A stretch of DNA of 64,000 nt, from contig NC_084480.1 of the NCBI RefSeq assembly GCF_030035675.1, positions 23,393,263 to 23,457,262 on the forward strand, in the 5' to 3' direction. This stretch comes from Rhineura floridana (lineage: Eukaryota > Chordata > Lepidosauria > Squamata > Rhineuridae). A program made the position numbers and the translations under genes. A model generated the notes under the pieces. That model ran no database searches. It was not told the DNA's origin and worked only from the letters and a program-made list of their open reading frames with translations. Below are positions 9,626-20,760 of the stretch, in pieces; position 1 is the stretch's first letter; every line of letters begins with the position of its first letter.

Positions 9626-10223
9626 CACACTGAATAAAAATCACCTTGAAGTTTAAGAGCAGGGAAGCCTTCTTTTACCATGCAAAGCAAGGAAAGTGCA
9701 AACAAATTACAAACATGAAGCCTCCTGCCCCCACGTCAATGCCTTTGCTGCCATTATAGCAGCAAATGTGTATTTTTAGACTAGAATGAGTCATTATGTG
9801 TTTTTTGACTCTTCTCCTTCCTGCTGCCGGAGACTTGGTGCTATCAGTGACCTCATGAGGAGAGAACTAGCCCTTCTTTGTTGGTCCTACACAGGCAGGT
9901 GTAAATGTTATTGCATTTTTCTCCCATGAGGCAACCCACTTTGGTGAGAGCTGTCTCTCCACTTCTGTTTGCAGTGATAAATCTGTTTTGCTTTGCACAC
10001 CTGACTCCACCCTGTGCCGTTTGTTCATCTGCTTCTTCATTTTTTCTCTGTTTGCCCCCAACACTAGACGTCTGTTCTATAAGTCTCTCTCATCACCCCA
10101 TGTCTACACTTCTACAGCAGGCTGGTGTGCTGTGCTCCAGATGTTGGGGGAGGGGCTGGTCGGAGTTGTAGTCCAAAACATCTGGAGAGCACCAGGTTGG
10201 GGAAAGGTGATTTAGACAGAAAG

Positions 10224-10348
10224 CAGTGGCAGCTGGTGGCTCCATGTCATTGGAGTACTGGAATCCACTCCGGGTTTTAGTCTGAATTTTCAAGAAACCC
10301 GGAGGGGATTCCACTGCCCCACTGACATGGAGCCACTAGCTGCCACTG
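10224..10348. mobile_element. 125-bp hAT MITE with perfect 8-bp TSD
   Basis: The terminal inverted repeats begin CAGTGGCAGCTGGTGGCTCC and end GGAGCCACTAGCTGCCACTG. They are flanked by perfect ACAGAAAG at 10216-10223 and 10349-10356. Eight-base duplications are characteristic of the hAT superfamily. Relatives lie at 9067-9250, 24296-24400 (half), 30862-30962 (half), 46551-46713 and 56925-57045. Just to the left, 10100-10205 is a partial copy of a different MITE. Confidence 0.92.
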
Positions 10349-10779
10349 ACAGAAAGAGTTGTGTGAATCATACCCGGACTCTCCCTCCTCAGAATTCATG
10401 GCTGGACTACATGTTTCAGTAATCACATGGTTTACTCTTGAGTGCAGGATTTTTCTTTCACAAATAGTCAGCATTGGAGCAGGAGGTGAGGGCAATCTGG
10501 AGATCCTGGTGGGTGTAGAGAGGGGGCAAGGAGGCTTTAATCTTTTGCCCCCTGCTACAGTTCTAATCCAGATTGTACTCCCCATGTCTGTTATTTGCAA
10601 GGGGGGGGAGATCCCACTGGAGATTAACTATGGTCCCATCCAGGCAGTGCTCAGTGCTTACTTAGCAACTTCATGCACCTACGAAAGATTAGAAAACATC
10701 TAAAGGCTGTTGGCAGCCCCTGAGACACTGCATTCCATCCTGGGAACCCATTTCCATGAGCATTGGGGCAGGATTTTGG

Positions 10780-11235
10780 CACTCTAGGCTAGGAATGGAA
10801 GAATCTGTCAGTTTCTGTTCTCTCAGTTTCTCATTGTTCCAGTTGGAATTTCAGTTCTTCACAGTTCAGCAGCAATTTGCAATTTTTTAAAAAAAATCCT
10901 CATAAAAATTCTTCAGCAGTTTAGTGTGAATTTCTTCTAATAAACACATTTTATACGTTTTATATGCAGTTTTGACAAATGTACATGTTTTTGTAAGCAA
11001 TTTCCCTTAATATGTGCAATTTTATTTGAACACTGGTTGTAGAACTGCATCACAACATTTGGATAATTGCTGCCCTGGGCTCCTACTGGGACGAAGGGTG
11101 GGATAAAAATTAAACAAACAAACAAACAAATAAGTGCAAATTTCAAAGGATGGCTGTGCTTCAATTCTCATGTTGTTTTGGAAAGTGCCAATTTGATAGA
11201 TCCACTTTTAAATGTGAACTGAATCAAATGTCTCC
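10780..11235 (+). repeat. Dispersed repeat 'F' with an inserted L2-like tail
   Basis: Contains the family blocks CTCAGTTTCTCATTGTTCCA, AACTGCATCACAACATT and TGTGAACTGAATCAAATGTC. At about 11065-11130 it is interrupted by an L2-type 3' end (GCCCTGGGCTCCTACTGGGA, ending in an AAAC simple repeat). Confidence 0.7.
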
Positions 11236-11935
11236 TCTATCCCTACTCTAGGCAAAGCATTAGGATCACCTCTCTTTCCTTTTCCCTGGCATCTGATCCC
11301 AAGGCTTTTGGGCATAGCGGTTGCACAGTTTACTGGGCCGAGAATCTCCCATATCTGAGTTATTAAGATAAACAAAGAAAATGTGCCACTTTCTCCCAAA
11401 TGTAACAGTTATATCAGATGGAAGAAAGCATAAGGGTCTAATGCATAACAGAGTGGCATAAGATGTGAAAAACATTTGTATAAGTATATTCAAATGTTTT
11501 TTGAACAGGGGGGAGTTGTTACAAGTGCTCGGGCTGACCCCCACTTTGGTTCCTTTGGAGTCGAAGGGGTGGCAAGCAGGGCCTCTGAGAGGAATTTTAT
11601 CAGGGGGTACAAAGTTTCTTTTGGGCCCCTTCCCTTCTCCATTAGTCATTCTGTTTTTATCCACTACGGTTTTATGCCATGAGCTGTAGCATGTAAGGTC
11701 AAAAAGGGTATGGAAGACGAGAGAGGGGTGGAGTGGAGCACTCTGTTAATTTTCTGCATTTAAGGCCTTATGCTCTTATACTGCCTCCACAATAAATATA
11801 AATAAATATAAATAAAATAAAAGAGGATCAGAGATAAGAAAGCACATTTGATTTGAACATCTTTGTTCATGCTACAATACAGATAAGGAGAAAGAATTCA
11901 CATTGAAACAAGGTAGATAAACTTACTATTTACTT
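11236..11935. other. Unassigned
   Basis: No named repeat or supported coding segment. A short AAATAT/AAATA simple repeat lies near 11790-11820, possibly a LINE tail. Confidence 0.45.
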
Positions 11936-11939
11936 TAAA

Positions 11940-14478
11940 AAAAGAGCTTTCCTGGCCTTTTTTGGTGAAAAATTTCGAATCACAGCATGAAAATGAATTG
12001 TTCTGGCAATGTTTGATTCAATACTTACCCTGGCCGTTCCTGAGACATTGTAGACCTTAGCTTAAAAAAGTAAAGGTATCCCTGCACTTATAGTGCGAGT
12101 CGTTTCCGACTCTTAGGGTGACGTCTTGCGATGTTTACTAGGCAGACCGTATATATGGGGTGGGATTGCCAGTTCCTTCCCTGGCCTTTCTTTACCCCCA
12201 GCATATGCCGGGTACTCATTTTACCGACCACGGATGGATGGAAGGCTGAGTGGACCTCGAACCCTTTTACTGGAGATTTGACTTCCTCCTTCCATTGGAA
12301 TTGAACTCCAGCCGTGAGCAGAGCTTCAGCTGTGTTACCGCTGCTTACCGCTGTTGCTGAAATTGTTAATAGTATTCTTAAGCTAACACAAACATTTGGA
12401 AACAGGTCACCAAGTCTGTACTCTGTTAGCAAGTTCAACAGATCTCATGGCTTTAACTGTGCATTTACAAAATTCGCTTTATGTACTGAGGGTAAATGTT
12501 GCATTTCTTTTCCAAAATCATCACCATTAAGGTCAGCAGGATATTGCTCTGATAAAGATAAAGCTTTTCTCTCCACATCACTTTCGGACATGGTGAGATA
12601 TTTCCACAAGAAATCAAATTTTCCTGCCAACTGCTTAACAGCATTGAAGCAGACAGTTAATCTTGCTATAACATTGTCTACCAAAACGTAAAACACACAC
12701 TTTCTGAAGTAGGCCTCTTCTGGAGTATCATCTGTGTCATTCATTTCTTCCAAGTTAGCATCAGGTGTGCTGCTGTCATGCGGCCTTGCCCTCTTGCACC
12801 TAACTCCATCACATCTATGGGAGAGTTTTGTTTCTATATTTAGGTTTGACGCAACCAATTTGGTTCATTCCACATGCACTTCCAGTTCTTTCGAAGTTTT
12901 GTCAGCTCTGTGAGGAGAGTTTCTATGTTTGCTACTTCAACATCCAGTGTGGCATCTCTAGCTTGGATGACCTTGTTGCAAATATCTATGCCAGCTAATA
13001 TTTTGTACCACACGGCTGACATTAACACACAGGCAAAAGATGTCACATATAATAAAACTCCACAGACTTCATTTCTTGTTTTGGCCGTCAAATTTAGTTC
13101 TAGGAGGTCTTCCAGTAATAATTTAATGCCAGGCAAGTAAGCTGCAAAAGGCTTTACACATTCAACACGATCTGACCATCTTGTTTCAGACATACCATGA
13201 AGAGAACAACCAATACAGTTTTGTAGTAATTCCCACTGCTTAGCACTGGAACTGAACAGATGGTACACAGTTTGAATTGTTCCGAAAAAGGTTATTGCTT
13301 CAGGAATGCATTCAGCAGCAGCATTTCCACATAAGTTGAGTGTGTGATAACCGCAAGGTGAAAAAATTGCTGTTGAGCATTGTTCTTGTATTTTTGCTTG
13401 TGTGCCGTTGTATTTCCGGCCATATTTGCCCCATTATCGTAGCCTTGAGCTCTACAATCACTGAGAGGAATAGCATGTTCTTTCAATGTATCAGTTATCA
13501 ACTGAGCAATTTCTTCCCCTCTTTTGTTGCTACAATCTGCAAACTTGAGAAATCTTTCTTGAATCTCATACTGCGTTTCTTTTAAAAGTACGTATCTCAA
13601 AATAAATGTTGTTTGTTCAATATGGGAAGAATCTGGTGTGGAATCTACTATTATTGCAAAGTACTTTGCAGATTCCCTCTCAAGCAAAATGTGTTGTTTC
13701 ACAAGATTTGAGCATTCTGCAATAAATTCATTTTGTGAGTCAGGGGACAGATAATGAACTTGAAGCCGCTCACTCCTTTTCTGTGACTCCTCTACACTTA
13801 GCACATGTTCCTGAAGGATGGGGTCCCACCTGGAGAGCAGTTCAATAAGTCCTAAAAAGTTTCCATTGTTTGAATCACCAATTCGATGGGATGAACCAGT
13901 AAATGCTAGACCACGTTCTCCCAAGAAGAGTACAACATCGATGATGCACTTTAAAAGGTTGTACCATTTCACAGCTTCAGTTTTGATTGATGCTTCTAAG
14001 ATGATGTCAACTCCTGTCTCAGACAGCAGGCACCTTTCTAGTTCTCACCAAGCTAGGTAACATTCTCTGTGACTATTGCCTTTTTCATGTTTTGGGATCC
14101 TTTAGGAAAGTTTCCGCCACTTCCCATTAGAATCCCAGCCTTCAGCAGATACCAGTGCAGACTTAGAAGCAGAAGTGCTAGTCTTTACTGTCTTGTGCCA
14201 AAATAATCGACATGGAAAGCAATATAAAGCTTATTTCTGTTGACTCCAGACAAGCCAGTCTCTTACACGTAGTTCTCCATTAGTGCTTTGAAATTTCAGT
14301 ATGCTTTCTGGGAACACTTGATTGCAGGTGTCTTTTGGGTATGTTTTAGGCAGAGGGATGTGACCATTCGTAAAATACTTTTCTATTTCCTTTTGATATG
14401 GAAACTCGGTTGTGATACATCCAATGTCAAGGCCTACATTATGATTACTCCTCTCATCTTCCAAATTCACTTCCACAT
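11940..14478 (-). pseudogene. hAT transposase remnant: TTF-type zinc finger, DUF4371-like core, dimerisation region
   Basis: Domain order on the minus strand is as follows. 14231-14478: start of the TTF-type zinc-finger domain (IEKYFTNGHIPLPKTYPKD). 14060-14230: rest of that domain, with in-frame stops. 13292-13972: core with FAIIVDSTPDSSHIEQ and GYDNGANMAG, the acidic motifs expected in this family. 12840-13268: SETRWSDRVECVKPF region. 12445-12858: acidic linker. 12345-12440: start of the hAT dimerisation domain (LFPNVCVSLRILLTI). Beyond the SINE, 11940-12060 reads LRSTMSQERP and then decays. The frame changes at least near 13280 and 12845, and several stops are present. The 5' part continues at 18039-18315. 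Confidence 0.85.
12060..12347 (-). repeat. Sauria SINE inserted in the hAT dimerisation domain
   Basis: Second Sauria SINE: its tail (minus strand GCAGGGATACCTTTACTTT) starts at 12060 and the body matches 591-897. The extreme 5' end (CTCCGTGGCGCAGA) is missing, so it is slightly 5'-truncated. It separates ...ILLTISATAV from LRSTMSQERP of the hAT protein, where about 15 residues are lost. No clean TSD was found. Confidence 0.88.
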
Positions 14479-14493
14479 TAGGGTTGCCAGGTC

Positions 14494-15589
14494 AGAAGCA
14501 TCCCAAAACCTGAGATTTGAGGGGCGGGCCCTAGTGATGTCACGGGGTGGGCCCCGGTGATGTCATTAAGCATGATACATTAAGCATCATTCACAGTTGC
14601 TTGGAGCATACAATTAAAAATATATCTGATTGGAAATTAAGCTAGAAATCTTAGCTAAAAGATGGAGCCTGGTTAGGGAACATTTAATCTAGCCTACTTG
14701 CTTTCAGCAAGAAGGGTTAAGTGCCTTCAGGCCAGGGCAGTCACCAGAAGGCCACTGCAGAGACAAAGGAGCCTAGTGTTGTGGAGATGTTAGATGGGAG
14801 CTTTGGGGAGTAAAGATGGAGGCTTCTGAAAGCTGCAATTCTAAACACACTTACTAAGGGATTAAGCCCCATAGAACTCAACAGGACTGACTTCTAAGTA
14901 GATATAGCTTGGACTGTGCTGTTGGTAAACCTTGACTAGGGTTCTTCTGCAAAGACATCCATATCCAAGCAGGGTTGGCAACCCCCTGCCTGGAATACCC
15001 TGCCCTTATCTTTTAACGTGGCTGCTCCAAATGTTTTTACAGATTTGACCCTTTACTTCAGAAAGAGGTTTGAAAAATGAGTAAGAGTAAGAAGTATCTT
15101 TTAAAATTGTTCTTTTCAATTCACTCTTGAATGAACATCATACCTAGGGCAGATCCACACCATTCATTTAAAGCACATTCAACACCCATTTGAAGCACAT
15201 GAATCCCACCACAGAATCATGGGAACTGCAGTTTGTTAAGAGTGGTGAGAACTATAACTGTGAGGGGGAAATGACACTTCCCAGAATTCTTTAGTGGAAG
15301 TCATGCGCTTTAAATGCGAGTTGGATGTGCTTTACACATATTGTGTGAATCCACTTAATAAATTTTGCCTGCCTGTAAATTGTTTTAATTAATTTTTCAA
15401 AATGGAAATGAGCTATAAACTGTAGTGGGTGACCATGGGCTACTCACCATCTCTCAGCCTATCTGCCGCTCAGGATGAAAACAGTGGAGAACCATGACTA
15501 CCCCAAGGCATACTTAAAATGTAAAGGAAGTATTGTACAACCATAGTATGAAATTGGATACTTATAGGGACACAGCATGACAAAACTGG
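14494..15589. other. Left interior of the 3.56-kb hAT element
   Basis: Noncoding. It contains GATGTCACGGGGTGGGCCCC near the end, a decayed 'GGATTAAGCCCCATAGAACTC' short MITE (14850-14930), and at about 15142-15355 a Harbinger-type MITE with CTTTAAATGCG and GAATCATGGGAACTGCAGTT blocks. Confidence 0.55.
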
Positions 15590-16556
15590 GTGGAAGTAAT
15601 GAGTGGGGTCCTGGGCCCAGTGCTCTTCAACATTTTTATTAACTACTTGGATGAGGAGGTACAGAGCATGCTCATCAAATTTGCAGATGATACAAAATTG
15701 GGGGGCATAGCTAATACTGTGGAAGACAGAAAGAGAATTCAAAGGGACCTTGATAGGCTGGAGCATTGGGATGAAAACAACAGAATGAAATTCAACAGGG
15801 ATAAATGCAAAGTTCTACACTTAGGAAAAAGAAACCAAATGCACAGTTATAAGATGGGGGATACTTGGCTCAGCAGTACAACATGTGAGAAGGATCTTGG
15901 AATTGTCATTGATCACAAGCTGAATATGAGCCAACAGTGTGATGTGGCTGCAAAAAAGGCAAATGCTATATCAGGCTGCATTAACAGAAGTATAGTTTCC
16001 AAATCATGTGAAGTATTAGTTCCCCTCTATTCAGCACTGGTTAGGCCTCATCTTGAGTGCTGCGTCCAGTTCTGGTCTCCGCACTTCAAGAAGGATGCAG
16101 ACAAACTGGAACAGGTTCAGAGGAGGGCAACAAGGATGATCAGAGGACTGGAAACAAAGTCCTATGAGGAGAGACTGAAGGAACTGGGCATGTTTAACCT
16201 GGAGAAGAGAAGACTGAGGGGAGATATGATAGCACTCTTCAAGTACATGAAAGGTTGCCACACAGAGGAGGGCTGAGATCTCTTCTCGATGGTCCCAGAG
16301 TGCAGGACACAGAATAATGGGCTCAAGTTGCAAGAAGCCAGATTTCAACTGGACATCAGGAAAAGCTTCCTAACTGTTAGAGCCATACGACAATGGAACC
16401 AATTACTAGAGAGTTAGTGGGCTGTCCAACACTGGAGGCATTCAAGAGGCAGCTGGACAGCCATCTGTCGGGAATGCTTTGATTTGGATTCCTGCATTGA
16501 GCAGGGGGTTGGACTTGATGGCCTTATAGGCCCCTTCCAACTCTACTATTCTATTA
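15590..16556 (+). mobile_element. CR1 LINE, 5'-truncated, with long open frame
   Basis: Frame 15590-16276 begins inside the reverse transcriptase (VLGPVLFNIFINYLDE, then the catalytic FADDTKL). It continues through KDLGIVIDHKLNMSQQ, VRPHLECCVQFWSPHFKKD and EQVQRRATRMIRGLE, all CR1 hallmarks, to a stop after MKGCHTEEG. Normal CR1 continues further, so the end is cut by a mutation. The 3' UTR carries GGACTTGATGGCCTTATAGG and ends with the CR1 octamer-type tail ATTCTATT. It lies inside the 3.56-kb hAT element and postdates it. Confidence 0.92.
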
Positions 16557-16616
16557 AAATATTTATATAAGCATGACTATCAAATATGTTTATTATTTAT
16601 ACAACCTGTAAAGATA

Positions 16617-16690
16617 TTTATAATGCAATCCTATGTTTGTTTACTTAGAAGCAAGTCCCAATGGATTCAATGGAGCTTACTCAACCAGGG
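16617..16690. mobile_element. Short MITE (TGCAATCCTAT family), partial
   Basis: TGCAATCCTATGTTTGTTTA followed by AAGTCCCAATGGATTCAATG. This small family has TGCAATCCTAT / ATAGGATTGCA ends. Partial copies occur at 17330-17460, 27198-27255, 43040-43120 and 59260-59340. Confidence 0.6.
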
Positions 16691-16699
16691 AAAACTGTA

Positions 16700-16990
16700 C
16701 CCTGAAGTGATAAGGAACTTGTTCTTTTAACAAGTCTTTTAAGTTGAGACCTTATCCCAGTCTGCGTCTGTGTTGGAATTGCTTTTTAATTTGTTTTTAA
16801 ACCTTTTCTTAAAAAAAAGTTTTTAAAGCTTTTAAAAATGTTTTTAAAGATGTTTTGTTTTAATATATTTTAAAGTCTGTTTTTATGATTTTTAAAGTGT
16901 TTTTAGTGCTTTTGTTTGCCGCCCTGGGCTCCTACTGGGAGGAAGGGCGGGATATAAATCAGATAATAAATAAATAAAAATAAATAAATA
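16700..16990 (+). mobile_element. L2-clade LINE 3' end
   Basis: T-rich 3' UTR, then TGCCGCCCTGGGCTCCTACT, GGGCGGGATATAAAT and an AAATA simple-repeat tail, typical of L2 3' ends. Confidence 0.8.
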
Positions 16991-17044
16991 AACTTCATTC
17001 ATTTTTTTAAAAAAACAGTATTAGTTTCCTACATAATAAAAACT

Positions 17045-17255
17045 GTGATAAACCCTGCCCCTTCTATGAGTTTCCGCCGGGCCTTGAAGACCTGACTCTT
17101 CAGGCAGGCTTTTGGGGTGGGCTAGATTTTATCTTCATTGTTTTTAGATTGTCAATGTCTAGGTATTATATGCCTATGTTGTACGTCACCCAGAGTGGCT
17201 GGACAGCCAGCCAGATGGGCGACTAATAAATTCTATAAATAAATAAATAAATAAA
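17045..17255 (+). mobile_element. L2-like LINE 3' end
   Basis: CGGGCCTTGAAGACCTGACT with CAGGCAGGCTTTTGG (decayed end of the coding region), then CACCCAGAGTGGCTGG and a TAAATAAATAAA tail. It is a different subfamily from 16700-16990. Confidence 0.75.
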
Positions 17256-17665
17256 TAAAATAATTTCTTTAAAAATAGGGTTGGAGGGAGAGAGAAAGAT
17301 TTACAACACAAACACAAGTATGCGCTGTTTACTCACAAGTCCCATTAATTTATAGCACAATCCTAACCATGTCTACTCAAAAATAAGTCCTAATGGAGTT
17401 CAATGGGGTTAACTCCAGGTACATGCTTTACTCCCAGAAATTGCTTTACTCCCAGAAAAGCAGATATTGGATGAAATACTTTCATATTTCATAGCCCAGG
17501 GTCTGACTCTTGGACAAAAGAGGAAAAAAAGTTAAGCCATATTACTTACGCAAACTGCAAAAATCTTAAAGCCACCATTTTCTGACGTTCAGCCTAGGCA
17601 TGCCTGGATCAACAAGTCACAACTCTGGCTTCATTGGCTACAATCCTGAAAGGGCGGGGTTATAG

Positions 17666-17757
17666 CCAGAGCTTTGAAAAGTTACTTTTTTAAACTACAA
17701 CTCCCATCAGTCCCAGCCAGCATGGTCACTGGGTTGGGCTGATGGGAGTTGTAGCTA
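17666..17757. mobile_element. hAT-type MITE (AGAGCTTTGAAAAGTTAC family)
   Basis: The left arm CAGAGCTTTGAAAAGTTACT leads into ACTACAACTCCCATCAGTCC. The inverse GGGCTGATGGGAGTTGTAGC follows, but the right terminus is decayed. The clean relative is at 27074-27189. Confidence 0.7.
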
Positions 17758-18038
17758 GAGCAAGGATCTGTAAAAAAAAAAGTCGTGCGGGGGGGCGGTT
17801 GACATTTTGGTGTATATCTCAGGAACTAGACCACCTAGAAAGTTACTTTTTTTTTAATTGAAGCTGAGAGTCCGGAGATTAAGGGGTGCTAGCCAGAGAG
17901 CTGGAGGGGCCCCCCAAAACCGGAGACCCCAGCCAAAAACAGGGGATTACACAACATGGAGGCAATTCTGGCCAGAGGTGAGAAAGGCAAGGGCGGGGCC
18001 GGAGAGTCCGGCCGTTTGCCAGAGATCTGGCAACCCTA

Positions 18039-18315
18039 TTCCACATGCGACTGTATGTCTGTTTCTTTCTGTTTTCCATTTTCATTTTCTGCATCTGCCC
18101 CTTCATCAAAATACTGTGCATGATTACCCAAATCAACTGCTCCTTGTTTGGGGATGAGGTTTCCAACATTCTCTTCTTGCTCCAATTCTGTAGGTGAGTT
18201 CAATGAAAAAAGTTTTGAAGCCGCACTTAATTCAAATTGAAAGAGCATTTATTGACCCCTTTTTTCATTTTCCTCTCATTCTTTCTTGTCTCTTTTTTTC
18301 TGGGCTCCTGATTTG
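18039..18315 (-). pseudogene. N-terminal part of the split hAT transposase
   Basis: Minus-strand frame beginning SGAQKKRDKKE (near 18295) with two stops, then MLFQFELSAASKLFS through to ETDIQSHVE, where the 3.56-kb element cuts in. The lysine/arginine-rich SGAQKRK-type start is typical of ZMYM1-like hAT proteins. It continues in frame at 14478. Confidence 0.8.
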
Positions 18316-18871
18316 TAAGAATACATTTTGAAGAGATGATTTTCTCATGTGATAGGGTTTAAAGGTTCACACTGCTTACCTTATATGAGCCCTCAAATTG
18401 CATTTTTCCTTTCATACTAAAGGGGAAGGGTTAATCTAGCTTCCTAATGACCACGCCCTCTTAAGGTCAAAGTATCTCTTCCTCTTGTTACCTTGGCCAC
18501 CAAGCATGCTCAGTTTCTTCCAGAGTAAGTTTCATAAAAAATGAAAAAAAATCCTCCAGTTTGATTATTTGTATTTTCAGAATCCAACAGAAATACAAAT
18601 ATTTGTTTGAACAATGTTATGCTTTTTTGCACAAGTTAGGGGGGAAAGAAAAAAAAAGCACCATTTGTAGCAGGCTTGCAGAATGGGAGCCAGCAGGAAA
18701 TGACATAACAAAGGGAGGAAAAGGGAGCTCCCCTCCTTTGGCTCCCGGGCCCCCTTTTTGACCCCGGGCCCAGGTAAGATGTACCCCCTGCACTCCCCTC
18801 TCATGGGCCCTGGTGGCAAGGCCCTGGAGTATTCTGGACTACATTTCCCAGCCCACACACCCCTGTTTTCT
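18316..18871. other. Unassigned
   Basis: No named repeat. GC-rich patches near 18730-18830 give chance frames. I could not find the terminal repeat of the outer hAT here. Confidence 0.4.
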
Positions 18872-19512
18872 TACTCATTGTACCGTCCTAAGTACTGTGA
18901 AATGAGGACAAGAAGCAAGGACCATCTTTTGGCACTTTGGGAGGAATGTGAAGACCTGCCTAGCAGAACAATCCCATTGTTCAAAGACAGCATTAGAAAG
19001 CAGAACTAGTGTCAGCATGAAATACACACACAACATGAGATCACCTCACACCCAGACCCCTCCTTTTCATGTTGATTTGTCAGAGGGAAAGTATATTTAA
19101 GAGCAGGGCTGGAGACTCAAGAGGGTGACCTGACCTCCAACATGTGTAACTACACTCTTAAGGAACGTGGCGCAGGACTGCAAGCCACAGATCAGGAAGG
19201 GAGTCTTTGTCTCAGTGCAAACCTTGCGGCAAAGAGATTCCTTCCTACTTTTTGACCAGAGCTCCTCCACATCACTTCAGCTGTATTCAACTGCCCACTC
19301 CTGGGCCTAGGATAGGTAATCTCTGCTACCTGTCATTCCTTATAGCAATAGGGAGCTTTGATTTCTTTAGCTAAATTTTATGAATGGGTTAGGATATGAG
19401 TTATTAATGCTGCCACCCACCCAGTAATTTTGTATCACTATTCTTCTCTTTTTTCTCAATAAAAGAAAGCTTTGCTTTAGTTTGGTTTGGACCTGCATTT
19501 CTTGAGTTACAC
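18872..19512 (+). mobile_element. Possible solo LTR fossil
   Basis: A TATATTTAAG promoter-like box near 19091 lies about 365 bp before an AATAAA signal near 19459, followed by a T/G-rich stretch, an arrangement typical of an LTR. Terminal repeats and a target duplication are not clear, so limits and family are uncertain. No internal genes flank it. It looks old. Confidence 0.3.
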
Positions 19513-19837
19513 ACACACTATTTGGCACAATTCAGGGCAAAGCTCTTGGTTTATCCCTAGCAAAAGATCCCCCTCCTATCAAGGAGGCATGTTTAATGGG
19601 ACATGTGGATAGCAGGTTCACACACTCAGGTTCCCAGTAGACACATGTGTTAACATCTGATGGATACAATTTTTAACATAATATAATTGCTGTACAAAAT
19701 CACCCTGATGCAGCCTTTTCTTGTACAAATAAGAACTTTTGTGTGTTCACAACCCCACACACAATTGTTAAGGCCTGTCTTATGCATTTCAGCAGATTCA
19801 GGCATACATTCCATTGTGCAATGGGGCAGTTCACATA

Positions 19838-20330
19838 TGCATTAATTGATTGATTGATTGACTGATTGATTAAAACATTTATATCCTCCATTTACACAAC
19901 ACTCATTTAACATAAGAAAAACATATTTATGGAAACCATAAGTTAAGAGAGCGGCAGCAGCACACACACATACATTGGAGGTCACATTGAAGGAAAAGCT
20001 CAGCTAATCCCATCAGCCCCTTGAAACAAGATGGTTTTCACATCAGGGAGGAGGCCAAGAGGATCTCCCAAGACAAGGAGTTCCAAAGTCTGGGCATCAT
20101 TATAGAGGAATTTCTGACAGTAGCAGGCTGCAGAAAAAATTCTGCCTCAATGAGTTGAATGGGAAGTAAGGCTGCTGCAGAAGGAAAGAGTCTTTCAGGT
20201 ATCCTGATCCTAAACCATTTAAGACTTTAATGACAAGCACTTTGAACTGAGCTTGGAAACAGACCAGAAGCCAATGAAGTTGGTATAACTCCTGAGAAAC
20301 ATGATCTGAATAACTGGATCTATTCAAAGG
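19838..20330 (-). mobile_element. L2-clade LINE 3' part
   Basis: The minus strand ends in an ATCAATCAATCAAT tail at 19838. Upstream, 20100-20327 encodes LHWLLVCFQAQFKVLVIKVL and NGLGSGYLKDSF, matching the conserved L2 block LHWLPVRFRxQFKVLVLTYKALNGLGPGYLRD. It is 5'-truncated and decayed. Confidence 0.8.
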
Positions 20331-20760
20331 CCTAGCGGTTTCCTGGTGATGTTAAATTACACAGGGGTCAAGATGGACCCCTATGGGCAGTTGTTCTCCA
20401 GCACCACCTTCTGATACCTCCTCCAGGAAGGACCAGTATCCATCATAAAACTGTGCCCCTCAGACAGGCAGTCCAGAAGGATGTCTTGGTCAATCGTATT
20501 GAAAGTTGCTCCCAGAGGAACCAACAGTGGCACACTGTCTCTGGCCTTTGCCTAGCATATGTCATCCATAAGGGCAGCCAAGGCCATCTCGGTTCCAAAC
20601 TGGGTCAGAAGCCAGACTGAGATGACTGCAGACAATCAGCATCATCCAGAAAAACCTGTAATTGAGTCACTACCTCACACTCAGTCTTGTTCAGAATGGT
20701 ATATTGGAGGCTGATATGGCAGTTGCCCAGCAGAGTGGGATCCATAAATGGATAATTCAT
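20331..20760. repeat. Dispersed repeat of unknown class
   Basis: Contains AGGATGTCTTGGTCAATCGT, AGAGGAACCAACAGTGGCAC and AGCCAAGGCCATCTCGGTTC. From memory this phrase order is common in reptile DNA, and it may be an upstream part of the same L2 lineage. There is no clear coding capacity. Confidence 0.45.

Larger units (their letters stand above)
14479..18038. mobile_element. 3.56-kb non-autonomous hAT element with 8-bp TSD, inside another hAT
   Basis: The ends are TAGGGTTGCCAGGTC (14479-14493) and GATCTGGCAACCCTA (18024-18038), inverted with 14 of 15 matches. Perfect TTCCACAT duplications flank them at 14471-14478 and 18039-18046. With the element and one duplication removed, the host transposase frame is continuous (ETDIQSHVE then VNLEDERSNH), proving a real insertion. 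No transposase is visible inside. The interior holds a CR1 LINE, L2-type 3' ends and MITEs, probably later arrivals. The terminal 200 bp at the right are GC-rich, unlike the interior. Confidence 0.93.
11936..18315 (-). mobile_element. Degraded hAT DNA transposon (ZMYM1-like transposase), interrupted twice
   Basis: An old hAT element on the minus strand. Its coding sequence runs from about 18315 down to about 11940, split by a 3.56-kb hAT insertion (14479-18038) and a Sauria SINE (12060-12347). Without the insertions the coding part is roughly 2.5 kb. I could not find its own terminal inverted repeats or target duplication. Vertebrate genomes carry many such 'zinc finger MYM-type 1-like' hAT copies alongside the domesticated gene ZMYM1. 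The stops, frameshifts and nested repeats show this copy is dead. Confidence 0.85.

Noticed and set aside
12345-14478. Host gene ZMYM1 itself
   Set aside because: No introns, several frame breaks and stops, and only hAT-type domains. A transposon copy explains it better than the domesticated gene.
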